The notes under the pieces are model-generated. The model did not search any database, was not told the origin of the DNA, and was given only the letters and a program-made list of their open reading frames with translations. A DNA stretch of 64,000 nt from CBDFKV01 sp965249035 (lineage in GTDB: Bacteria > Pseudomonadota > Gammaproteobacteria > Arenicellales > Poriferihabitantaceae). Below are positions 25,711-33,584 of the stretch, piece by piece; the stretch's first letter is position 1; the number at the start of each line of letters is the position of its first letter. The position numbers and the translations under genes were made by a program. The stretch is taken from assembly GCA_965249035.1 (NCBI GenBank), contig CBDFKV010000005.1, forward strand, positions 66,273 to 130,272. Direction: 5' to 3'.

Positions 25711-26879
25711 AAAGACACCTGCTAACAATAATAATATTGGTGCTGACTACAACGCAGCCTGTTTATGCTCGCAAACTTTCACCAGCCGCACAAGCAGGGC
25801 TGATAAATGCAATATTTTTGGCGCTTGAAGACGAATCAGGGCCGCAGGACTGTTCTAGTCCGAAGGCCGATCTGAAGGCAGATTACGACAAAGACGGAAT
25901 CGCTGACTGTGACGAGGAAAAAGGGGTTATGGGGTACATCACCAACCCTGCTAAAGCAGATACAGATGGTGATGCGCTTAATGATCGAGTGGAGCAAACG
26001 ATACTGGCCAAGTACGGCACAAACCCACAGCACAAAGATATTTTAATTGAGTATGACTGGTTTGTTGGAGCCTATGGCCAAACCACAGTTAATGGCGAAA
26101 TAGTCCCGTGTGAGACAAGTATGCAACTACAAGGCACAGACGCGGCAGAAATCATCCAAATGTTTGCGGCTTCCCCGGTAAAAAATATCGACGGGAAGAC
26201 CGGCATTAACTTAGTGCTGGACTATGGCCAAGGTGGTGCGTTAGTGGGCGGTAATGCGATAGCAGACGAGGACGGAGCGCCGGGAGGTGGCTTAGGCTCA
26301 ACACAGTATCTTGAGCAGAGAAAGGCCAATTTCAGCGCAGCAAGGGAACCATATTTTCATTATATCCTTGGAACATTAGTTTACTCGATGAGCACTGGCC
26401 AACTAGGGAAAACCCAAGTTGGGTACTCGGATACGATAATCTCGCCTAGATGTAATAACACATCAAAACCAGGCTATACCGCAAAATTATTTGTTCATGA
26501 GTTTGGCCATCAGCTAGGGCTGCGCCACGGAGGTAATAACGACTGTAACAACAAGCCCAACTACAACTCAACGATGAATTACCGATACGCAACCAGCGGC
26601 TTGGATACAAATTGTGATGGCATAGCTGACGGCTTGACAATGGGATACTCGGATGGAAAGCGCAGAGTGCTAAATGAAACGCTTCTGAATGAATACTCCG
26701 GCATGTGTGGTACCCCGCTCGACCTTAATGGCGACCAGGTGATCAGCAACACAATTAAAGCGGACGTGAACAATCAAGAACCCATATACGCTCAAATTAA
26801 GTACTGTGGTGGACAGTACACAGAGCTTCGAGATCACAATGACTGGGCGTCATTAAATTACGTAATTAAACACCTTTAA
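25707..26879 (+). CDS. Secreted zinc metalloprotease (metzincin) with calcium-binding repeats
   Basis: 390 residues, signal peptide cleaved after VYA near residue 21. The zinc site HEFGHQLGLRH matches HExxHxxGxxH (about 262-272), and a Met-turn STMNY follows about 20 residues later, so the metzincin core is complete. Thrombospondin type-3/EF-hand-like DxDxDG loops occur before it (DYDKDGIADCDEE, DTDGDALNDRVE) and after it (DTNCDGIADG, DLNGDQVI). Its start overlaps the M50 gene stop. A secreted protease encoded at the end of an adhesin-export operon could mature or release the adhesin, as LapG does for LapA in another system; that role is inference. Confidence 0.85.
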   Translation: MKRHLLTIIILVLTTTQPVYARKLSPAAQAGLINAIFLALEDESGPQDCSSPKADLKADYDKDGIADCDEEKGVMGYITNPAKADTDGDALNDRVEQTILAKYGTNPQHKDILIEYDWFVGAYGQTTVNGEIVPCETSMQLQGTDAAEIIQMFAASPVKNIDGKTGINLVLDYGQGGALVGGNAIADEDGAPGGGLGSTQYLEQRKANFSAAREPYFHYILGTLVYSMSTGQLGKTQVGYSDTIISPRCNNTSKPGYTAKLFVHEFGHQLGLRHGGNNDCNNKPNYNSTMNYRYATSGLDTNCDGIADGLTMGYSDGKRRVLNETLLNEYSGMCGTPLDLNGDQVISNTIKADVNNQEPIYAQIKYCGGQYTELRDHNDWASLNYVIKHL

Positions 26880-26898
26880 CCAAGAAGAGGAAAACTCC

Positions 26899-27133
26899 AT
26901 GAACACATTAATTAAGCTAGTAGAAAATTCCAGAACAGGTGTTTTTTAAACGTAAATACTCAATCGCACAAGAAATGTTCAACCGGTATTTGATGCGGCT
27001 ATTCACTGTGTTATCTGACAGACAGTTGCTTGAATTTTGGACATATCGATTGATGCCAGAGACAGCAAGCTATCCAGCTAAATGGATACCTATTTATCCA
27101 CAGAATGTGTGGAGAACTTTTATCGAGGATTAA
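26899..27133 (+). pseudogene. Small hypothetical gene interrupted by a frameshift in a T6 run
   Basis: An ATG at 26899, 8 bp after an AGAAGAGG ribosome site, opens a frame that stops after 16 codons at 26947. The continuation MFFKRKYSIAQEMFNRY... lies in the +1 frame from about 26939 to 27133. Removing one T from the six-T run at 26942-26947 joins both into a single 77-residue basic protein. The join explains the good ribosome site and the poor start (GTG, no site) of the downstream frame. It could be a real mutation, a phase-variable run or a sequencing error. The downstream half alone may still be made. Confidence 0.6.
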
Positions 27134-27136
27134 GTA

Positions 27137-28378
27137 ATGAAAACCGGATATAGAATGATATTGGCAGCAATGGTGACGTTTGGAGTCGCTAATTATGCCA
27201 ATGCTGAGACAGCGACAACTTCAACTCACGATGCCTCTATAGTGGTTTATGAGACCGAGTGGAACACTACCCATAGTTCCGAAGCAGCCTACAAGCTTGG
27301 GCTGATCTATGCTGCACAAGGCAGTAACAATACCAAAGCTACTGAGTGGTTCAAAAAAGCGGCTGATATGGGTCATACCCAAGCTGACACATTTTATCGT
27401 TATTTGAATGCTCAGGTTCAGCCACAAGCGGTGCCGATTGTCAAAGCGGCTGCAAAAACACCAGTAAGCAATCAGGTGACCAGATCCTCAGATGCCAGCA
27501 GGAAAACGGGATCACCTATTGCAACGGAGCTATACACAACTCGAAGCGGCGATACGCTGTATCACATCGCCATGCGCTATCTGCACGGGCAAGGCCGAAA
27601 AGCGACCAGAACGGAAACACTGGGGATAGCGTCACAAATTCATGCGAGCAATCTCCACGCTTTCTACGAAAGCAATCAGGACAAACTCCGGGTGGGCAAG
27701 GCGTTAACGATGCCTGGCGGGAGCAAAGATTTACCAGCAGAGTTGGTACTGGCCGATACCAGCATCGAGAAACCTGCTATGGCAGAATCAAGCCAGAAAC
27801 AGGTATTGCAGCCAATTGGCATACCCCCTGCAATCAAGGCGGATATTGAAGCTGACTTGAAAGCTAAATACGAAATATTGTTGAGCGAGTTGGAGCAGAA
27901 GAAAAATGCTGAAATCGCTCAATTGAACAAGGAGAAAGAAACCGCCGAAAGTCAACTCAAGCTGGTGCAGTCAGAGAAAGATGCGTTGATGGAGAAATAC
28001 CTGAATCAGGATGTGATCATAGCAGGCTTGCAATCACAGAATAGCAAGCTCGTGGCTAAGTCTGAAACGGCCGCGCAAGACTTGCTGACGCTTCAAGCTG
28101 AGAATCAACTGTATCAGCAAACCACTGACCAATTGGAAGAGCAACTGGTGCAGAAAGACACTAAAATTGAGCAGACTGAAAACCAATTGTCTCTGTACAA
28201 GGAAAGCAGCCAGAGATATGAAACCCAGTTAGCCAACCTCAAGCAGTCGGTATCTCAGGTATCGCAATTGATTGCAGGAATTACGGCTGAAAATGACATG
28301 GATGCCAATGCCTCTCCAAAGCTGGTGAGTGTCGAGTCAGGTGAGCCGACCGAAGTTCCCGTTGACTCAAGCAATTGA
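27137..28378 (+). CDS. Periplasmic LysM/FimV-like protein with Sel1-like repeat and coiled coil
   Basis: 413 residues, signal peptide cleaved after NA(E) near residue 23. A Sel1-type TPR-like unit (AAYKLGLIYAAQG... WFKKAADMGH, about 50-85) is followed by a LysM-like segment (TRSGDTLYHIAMRYL, about 131-195), which in FimV binds peptidoglycan. A long Glu/Lys/Gln-rich coiled coil runs from about 235 to 385. The combination resembles FimV and pilus-assembly scaffolds. It follows the secreted protease by 250 bp, with the small frameshifted gene between. Likely role: anchoring or organising the envelope machinery; inferred. Confidence 0.72.
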   Translation: MKTGYRMILAAMVTFGVANYANAETATTSTHDASIVVYETEWNTTHSSEAAYKLGLIYAAQGSNNTKATEWFKKAADMGHTQADTFYRYLNAQVQPQAVPIVKAAAKTPVSNQVTRSSDASRKTGSPIATELYTTRSGDTLYHIAMRYLHGQGRKATRTETLGIASQIHASNLHAFYESNQDKLRVGKALTMPGGSKDLPAELVLADTSIEKPAMAESSQKQVLQPIGIPPAIKADIEADLKAKYEILLSELEQKKNAEIAQLNKEKETAESQLKLVQSEKDALMEKYLNQDVIIAGLQSQNSKLVAKSETAAQDLLTLQAENQLYQQTTDQLEEQLVQKDTKIEQTENQLSLYKESSQRYETQLANLKQSVSQVSQLIAGITAENDMDANASPKLVSVESGEPTEVPVDSSN

Positions 28379-28421
28379 GTGATTAGCCCAAAACAGTAAC
28401 TCAACCCCGGAGAGTCCAGAC

Positions 28422-28715
28422 ATGATAAACGATAAGACAATAGATTTGTGCCAGACCCATTTCCCGCTAGGTAAATGGAAAATACTTGATGGCGAGATAA
28501 TCAATGAGCAGTATCCATATAAAATCTTGAAGAATACCTGGGAAGAGCCAGTTGATGACGATCTATATGCTGCACATCTTTACGATGCCAATGATGAGCT
28601 ATGCGGCGGAACGGATGTACGCCAGCCATCTGATTTGGTAAGTTTCTTGCGTACTTACTACAAGCATGAGCTAGATATACAGAATCACTTTTCTGATCAT
28701 AGTAACCAGACCTAG
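28422..28715 (+). CDS. Small hypothetical protein
   Basis: 97 residues, soluble, acidic, ATG start with GGAGAG about 8 bases upstream. No recognised domain or signal peptide. The composition looks like a real protein (balanced hydrophobic pattern, no low complexity). It follows the LysM-like gene by 43 bp and may be the last gene of that block. Confidence 0.55.
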   Translation: MINDKTIDLCQTHFPLGKWKILDGEIINEQYPYKILKNTWEEPVDDDLYAAHLYDANDELCGGTDVRQPSDLVSFLRTYYKHELDIQNHFSDHSNQT

Positions 28716-28763
28716 CCTGGGGCAGAATATACAATTCCTGCAAGTACATACCAAACTATCGAC

Positions 28764-28844
28764 ATGATTTTATTCTTGGCAGCATTCGTAACCGTTTTCT
28801 TGCTGGTGTTTCAACAGCAAAACATAATTAGGGACATTTTTTGA
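28764..28844 (+). CDS. Possible 26-residue membrane peptide or gene remnant
   Basis: ATG to TGA encodes a single hydrophobic helix ending in a polar QQQNI tail. It could be a tiny membrane protein or the remaining N-terminus of a larger one. There is no clear ribosome site. It is listed because the 28716-29172 gap holds no other obvious gene. Confidence 0.25.
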   Translation: MILFLAAFVTVFLLVFQQQNIIRDIF

Positions 28845-28950
28845 TATGTCACTAGTGCCCGTTTCGTCATCGAACTGAGCGAAGCAAAGGCTGTTTATCC
28901 AGAGCCTGCATGCCGAACATCAATAGAGAAGACTAAGAGGTTTTAACTAT

Positions 28951-29106
28951 TTGGCCAAAGTCATTGACGGGGTTCCATTCAAGGATGGAATCGAGCATAC
29001 TAACCTGAAATCAGATCAAGTCGAAGCCCCTTCAGTCAGCGATCTCAAACGCCACTTTCGGGCAAAACTCCGATACCTACAACGGTTTAAGAGCAGCAGC
29101 ATTTGA
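28951..29106 (+). CDS. Possible 51-residue small protein
   Basis: TTG start 10 bp after a TAAGAGG site, 51 codons, basic C-terminus (KRHFRAKLRYLQRFKSSS). The reading frame looks protein-like, but the length and rare start leave it uncertain. It might be the trace of an older gene at the junction between the surface-protein cargo and the restriction-modification block. Confidence 0.3.
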   Translation: MAKVIDGVPFKDGIEHTNLKSDQVEAPSVSDLKRHFRAKLRYLQRFKSSSI

Positions 29107-29172
29107 AGAAGAAAATCATCTGGAAAACTCAGACCTTATCAAACACCATAAGTTTAATTAGGAATAGTAGCT

Positions 29173-31155
29173 ATGCAATGTCCATTTGTGCTGGATTGGA
29201 ATGTGTTAAACCACTTAGGAGTGGGACTGTATACCAGTACCCCAGCGGTGTTGACTGAGCTAATTGCAAATGCCTACGATGCGGACGCACCAGAAGTAAA
29301 AATTGATTTTGATATTGAGGGAGGAGAAATACGAATACTGGATAACGGTCATGGAATGGATGTTAATGCCCTAAAAGATCAATTCTTCACTGTCGGTTAC
29401 CAGCGTCGACTACATTCTGAGCTTGAGACAACACCAGGTGGACGCTATCCAATGGGGCGAAAGGGGCTAGGAAAACTGGCGATCTTTTCTCTAGCTAGTG
29501 AGTTCGCCATTTATTCCAAAATGGACGGAGGTGAGGAGGAAGCTACCAGGGTTGTGCGGGAAGATCTTGAAGAAAAAATCAGAATAAATGAACCATACGA
29601 GACTGAGGATTTAGGGGCAACTAACGAATTGGGAGAGCAGGAAAAAGGAACGCTATTGGTTCTAACCCAGCTCACAAACAGCATTACAGAAGCAACCTTA
29701 AGACACCTACGAGGTAGGATTGTAAGACGGTTTACAGTTTTGTCGGACAAGTTCCAAGTAATAATTGATGGTACTGCCTTGGATCGAAGCGACAAGGAAT
29801 TTGAAAAAGACATTCAATGTTTGTGGTATTTGGATGATACAGCTCAACAACATTTTCTTGATCTAGGGACTGTAGGTAAATATGGCCCGGATGAAAAAAA
29901 CTGTATGGAAGAAATACCTAACGAAATTCCGTGTGGTGACTCTCCTCTTCGGATTAATGGGTACATAGGTACTGTTAAGGAACCGAAGCAATTGAAGCGA
30001 TACCAAGAAAATATAAACCAAGTTTCCATTTTTGCTAATGGCCGGGTTTTCGAAGAAAATGTGCTCTCACGAATTGGTGGAAGTAAACACGTGTATCAAT
30101 ATATTTATGGGGAGATTGAGGCCGATTTTCTTGATAGAGATAATACTGATCGAGCGGTTACTAACAGAGAAGGAATTAAGAAGGAAGACCAAATTGTCAG
30201 CCTCCTAGTAGGCTATATCAAGGAAAAGATACTCCCGAAAATAGATGTGCAGTGGGACGATTGGCGAGCTAAGCTGGGATATGGCGAGAGCGCTGAGGAG
30301 ATCAATCCCACCATTGCAAGTTGGATAGATACTCTGGAAGATGCTAGGGATAAAGAATTAGCAGATACCTTGATGTCGAAAATTTCTTCAGCTCGTTTTT
30401 CCGCAGATGAGCAAGAAAATTTAAGTCAACAAAAACACCTGTATAAATCCGCCGTGCTTGGCTTTGAAAGACTACGCAACAGGAATCAACTGTCAAGATT
30501 GGACCAAATCCCAGATGTGGTCAGCCCGGAATTCCAATCTATTTTTCGACTTCACAATGATTTAGAAGAATCGTTTTATTACGATATCACTACTGGCCGA
30601 CTAAGAATTATCGAAAGACTTAAAGAAATACATAAAACAGAGCAATTAGAAAAAATAGCTGAAATTCATCTTTTTGATAATCTTTGGTTGTTAGACCCTA
30701 CCTGGGGGAGAATAACTGGTAGTGAACAAATGGAACAAACATTATCTGATGTGGTTCGTAATGTAGAGCCAGACGATGACAAATCTGCTCGGTTGGATAT
30801 TGCTTACAGAACAAGTTCGGGCCGCCATATTATAGTCGAACTAAAGCGCCCTGGTCTTCCTTATAATCCCGCTGATTTAATAGACCAAGGGGGAAGATAT
30901 AAAGAGGCTGTAAAAGAATGGTACAAGCAACATCCCGATGCGTATGACAGAACACCCCCACCTATAGATGTATATTTCCTAGTAGAAAAAGATTTGTTTA
31001 CAAACGAAACTCAGCAGCAATTACTTGATGTATTGGGATATGTTCTAACCTATGCCGGGCTAATTGAAAATGCGTTTAAAGCGTACGGCGAATACCTCAG
31101 TTCTGCAACTAGCTTGGGCAGAATTAATACAATTATTGATGAGATAGGTGATTGA
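29173..31155 (+). CDS. Restriction endonuclease with GHKL ATPase domain and PD-(D/E)XK nuclease (BbrUI/Sgr13350I-like)
   Basis: 660 residues. The N-terminal GHKL/Hsp90-type ATPase has its N box (ELIANAYDADA, about 35), G1 (DNGHGMD, about 58) and G2 (RKGLGKLAI, about 98). The C-terminal part holds a PD-(D/E)XK pattern (LDIAYRTSSGRHIIVELKRP, about 540-560). GHKL plus nuclease next to a C5 methyltransferase is the known layout of the BbrUI/Sgr13350I type II restriction family. A GGAA site precedes the ATG. Its last 23 bp overlap the convergent methyltransferase gene tail-to-tail. The target sequence cannot be read from the protein. Confidence 0.82.
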   Translation: MQCPFVLDWNVLNHLGVGLYTSTPAVLTELIANAYDADAPEVKIDFDIEGGEIRILDNGHGMDVNALKDQFFTVGYQRRLHSELETTPGGRYPMGRKGLGKLAIFSLASEFAIYSKMDGGEEEATRVVREDLEEKIRINEPYETEDLGATNELGEQEKGTLLVLTQLTNSITEATLRHLRGRIVRRFTVLSDKFQVIIDGTALDRSDKEFEKDIQCLWYLDDTAQQHFLDLGTVGKYGPDEKNCMEEIPNEIPCGDSPLRINGYIGTVKEPKQLKRYQENINQVSIFANGRVFEENVLSRIGGSKHVYQYIYGEIEADFLDRDNTDRAVTNREGIKKEDQIVSLLVGYIKEKILPKIDVQWDDWRAKLGYGESAEEINPTIASWIDTLEDARDKELADTLMSKISSARFSADEQENLSQQKHLYKSAVLGFERLRNRNQLSRLDQIPDVVSPEFQSIFRLHNDLEESFYYDITTGRLRIIERLKEIHKTEQLEKIAEIHLFDNLWLLDPTWGRITGSEQMEQTLSDVVRNVEPDDDKSARLDIAYRTSSGRHIIVELKRPGLPYNPADLIDQGGRYKEAVKEWYKQHPDAYDRTPPPIDVYFLVEKDLFTNETQQQLLDVLGYVLTYAGLIENAFKAYGEYLSSATSLGRINTIIDEIGD

Positions 31156-32179
31156 TAATACTTTGCCCTATGACTTCCCCGAGTCTAACAGGAACCGCAT
31201 TTCCAATTAGTCGGCCCAAGACTGTTTTCTTAGGCTCCTGATTTTCTGGCAAAAACTCGTAGTTTTCTGGAAAAGTTTGCAGGAGGGCTCCCTCCCTTAA
31301 ACTCAGCCCTCTATCTTGTACTGGGTGCCCAAATCGCCCGTTTCCATAACCATAAAATTGAGTGGTTATGGTTGGAGATGGTTTATCCCAAGACATACGA
31401 CCATAAACGCTTCCGTATCGCTCACCACTGTTTCGCTTATGACACTCTGCAACCAAATCACTCTCCCAATCTCTCCAAGTCCCTGCAGGTTTTGATTGTT
31501 TAATACGGGCTTGATTAATAGGTGACAATTTGGAGGACATGTGTAATCTGTCGTCCGAGTGTGTTTCCCCGGCCTTGATTTCTGGTAGGTGCCCGATTGC
31601 CTCACGAACAGTCTTTGAAGCGCTATTGCCTATTGCTGGAAGCAGCTTAATGGCTCCCAGCCTAGAAGCAAGTAATACTAAGCGAATGCGTTTCTGTGGT
31701 ATGCCATACTGAGAGCAATCTACTAGAGAGAAAGAAGTGTAATACCCTAGAGCATTGAGAGAATCGAGAAATCGATGGAATATTGTTTGCTTAGAAAGCT
31801 GAGGTACATTTTCCATCGTGACAACGTCTGGCAATTGCTCGTCTACAATCTCACTGAATTTGTCTAATAGATACCACTTCTCGTTTTTCAGCTTTTGATT
31901 ATTTTTACCCTTGCCAAGCATATAGGTAGAAAATGGTTGGCAAGGAGCGCAGCCAGCAAGGAGTCGTATTGAGTCTTTGCTCCAATACTTGGTGAAAGTA
32001 GCAGCTCTAACCTGCGCTATATCTGTATGAACGAATGAAGCTCCTACATTTTTCTTGAATGGATATCCGCATTCATCATCAATATCTAGCCCAGCAGAAA
32101 TAGTGATACCAGCCTGTTTGAGGCCAAAACTGAGACCGCCAATTCCACAGAATAAATCAATACATTCGACATGTTTCAC
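31133..32179 (-). CDS. DNA (cytosine-5) methyltransferase
   Basis: 348 residues with the C5 motifs in order: motif I (DLFCGIGGLSFG, near residue 8), motif IV with catalytic Cys (GCAPCQPFS, near 76), motif VI (ENVPQLS, near 124), motif VIII (QYGIPQKRIRLVLLAS, near 157) and motif X (GNAVPVRLGEVIG, near 325). Length is normal. It transfers a methyl group from S-adenosylmethionine to cytosine, protecting sites cut by the convergent GHKL nuclease. The two genes face each other and share 23 bp, so they need separate promoters; the one for this gene must lie right of 32179, towards the inverted repeat at 32361. Confidence 0.92.
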   Translation of the reverse strand: MKHVECIDLFCGIGGLSFGLKQAGITISAGLDIDDECGYPFKKNVGASFVHTDIAQVRAATFTKYWSKDSIRLLAGCAPCQPFSTYMLGKGKNNQKLKNEKWYLLDKFSEIVDEQLPDVVTMENVPQLSKQTIFHRFLDSLNALGYYTSFSLVDCSQYGIPQKRIRLVLLASRLGAIKLLPAIGNSASKTVREAIGHLPEIKAGETHSDDRLHMSSKLSPINQARIKQSKPAGTWRDWESDLVAECHKRNSGERYGSVYGRMSWDKPSPTITTQFYGYGNGRFGHPVQDRGLSLREGALLQTFPENYEFLPENQEPKKTVLGRLIGNAVPVRLGEVIGQSIINHLSHQ

Positions 32180-32360
32180 AAAAAGCCGCTATCCTCTAAA
32201 GAACCCGAATTTTATACCAAATAACGAAAGGCCGCATACAGCAATAGGTGGCATACCACCAAGACATTTGCTGAAAGCTGCCTAGACCCAGATCAGCTCC
32301 GGTGAGGGAAGTAATGCCGGATCAATTACTCATCTGCCTATGGAAGCTTCAACAGGTTTT

Positions 32361-32399
32361 TGGGTCTATCGGCACAAAGGTACCAAACGCACCACAGGA
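32361..32399 (+). repeat. Left arm of 39-bp inverted repeat flanking the serine recombinase
   Basis: This arm and 33352-33390 are reverse complements at 38 of 39 positions; 34 bp (32361-32394 with 33357-33390) match without a break. They bracket about 950 bp holding only the serine recombinase gene and its upstream region. Inverted sites around an invertase-type gene are the arrangement of invertible DNA segments. No target-site duplication is visible outside the arms, which argues against simple transposon ends. Confidence 0.93.
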
Positions 32400-32657
32400 T
32401 TTCGTCTTAAGCCCCGTACTTATTGGGCTGAGATCGTTTTCGGTACTCCTAAAATCAAGCAATCTGAGAACTTCTTTTTTAGGAGAAGAATTTAGCTCTA
32501 AAACTGACAGCCATGTTACTGTCATTAGTTATCGTAAAAACGAGCGTTTAAAGTGTTGAGTATGTTCTATGAAAAGCAACTTATAAACAATATCTATAAC
32601 TATAGTATTATTGATATAATTGAGTTATCTTCTAATTCATTTGAAACAACCGACTTC

Positions 32658-33293
32658 ATGCCGACAATTCTCCCTAAAACCATTGGCTATCTACGTGTAT
32701 CGACTGCTGACCAGGACGTTCAGAAAAATAAGGCAGATATCCTGTCTCTGGCGAACCAGAAGAATCTAGGCCAGGTGCAGTTTGTTGAAGAAACGGCTTC
32801 AGGTAGAATTTCCTGGAAGAAACGAAAAATTGCTGATGTGATGGAAGCGGTGAATACCGGAGATAACATCATAGTAAGCGAGTTATCGCGCTTGGGACGA
32901 TCCATGCTCGAGTGTATGGAAATACTTTCAATCGCTCTCGAGCGAAAGATAAACATCTATGCAATAAAAGGTAACTGGCAACTCGATCAAAGCATCCAGA
33001 GCAAAATCGTGGCCATGGCTTTTTCGATGGCTGCTGAGATTGAACGAGACTTGATCTCTCAGCGCACTAAAGAAGCCTTACGCGCCAGAAAAGCATCAGG
33101 CCTACCGCTTGGTAGGCCAAAAGGCCCAGGGAAAAGTAAGCTTGATCCATTCCGTGTTGAGATTGAGGCTTTGCTCGCAAATGGCTCAACCCAGAAATTT
33201 ATTGCTGCTCGCTATAAGACAACCGAGGCTAATTTGCATAATTGGATGAAGAAACGGGACATAATGAATGCAAAAAACCAGGCTCTCACGTGA
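32658..33293 (+). CDS. Serine recombinase / DNA invertase
   Basis: 211 residues from the ATG at 32658; the frame is open upstream, but the conserved fold starts at IGYLRVSTADQDVQ. The catalytic serine is in RVST and the conserved arginine in SELSRLGRSM. A C-terminal helix-turn-helix (NGSTQKFIAARYKTTEANLHNW) binds the crossover site. It is closest in form to Hin/Gin/Mpi-type invertases and Tn3 resolvases. It is enclosed by the 39-bp inverted repeats and reads towards the PstI-like restriction gene in the present orientation. Upstream DNA is very AT-rich (32560-32640), a probable promoter. Confidence 0.88.
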   Translation: MPTILPKTIGYLRVSTADQDVQKNKADILSLANQKNLGQVQFVEETASGRISWKKRKIADVMEAVNTGDNIIVSELSRLGRSMLECMEILSIALERKINIYAIKGNWQLDQSIQSKIVAMAFSMAAEIERDLISQRTKEALRARKASGLPLGRPKGPGKSKLDPFRVEIEALLANGSTQKFIAARYKTTEANLHNWMKKRDIMNAKNQALT

Positions 33294-33351
33294 ATATTGT
33301 GTGTCTCAGCTCACATACCAGCCTAAATATGAGCGTGAGAAACCATCAAAT

Positions 33352-33390
33352 TCCTATGGTGCGTTTGGTACCTTTGTGCCGATAGACCCA
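33352..33390 (-). repeat. Right arm of 39-bp inverted repeat flanking the serine recombinase
   Basis: Reverse complement of 32361-32399 with one mismatch (33356). It lies 58 bp after the recombinase stop and 195 bp before the fused methyltransferase-nuclease gene. The core of both arms contains GGTACC, itself a palindrome, which could be the crossover point for symmetric recombination. Confidence 0.93.
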
Positions 33391-33493
33391 TAATTTCTCG
33401 ATGAGCACGGGGATTGCCCTATTGGTGCGTCTGAGGGATCACTAATTTTGGTGAATCTGCCCACTACAGCCAAATACAACTATGTGGGATCGC

Positions 33494-33519
33494 CTGCAGC
33501 ATAGATAGTTCTATCTATG
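33494..33519. promoter_or_regulatory. CTGCAG site and adjoining 20-bp perfect palindrome upstream of the PstI-like R-M gene
   Basis: A CTGCAG (33494-33499), the recognition sequence of PstI/BsuBI, directly touches a perfect palindrome at 33500-33519 with 9-bp arms (CATAGATAG and its complement) around TT. It lies about 66 bp before the start codon at 33585. A palindrome here could bind a controller or the enzyme itself; a site methylated by the enzyme next to it could give autoregulation. The sequence elements are seen; the role is inferred. Confidence 0.5.
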
Positions 33520-33584
33520 TCAGTTCAAGTTTGTCGGGTGGCTTTCTTTATGCAGAATAGTTAAGTAGTGCTATAGTTGAAAGT

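Noticed and set aside
26939..26950. Programmed -1 frameshift at the T6 run
   Set aside because: In the zero frame the heptamer does not have the X XXY YYZ form and the needed shift is +1, so an indel is more likely.
32302..32559. 85-codon frame upstream of the serine invertase
   Set aside because: It runs through the left inverted repeat arm, has no ribosome site and an irregular composition.
32356..33395. The 39-bp inverted repeats as ends of a transposon
   Set aside because: Sequences outside the arms show no direct duplication and the enclosed enzyme is an invertase/resolvase type.
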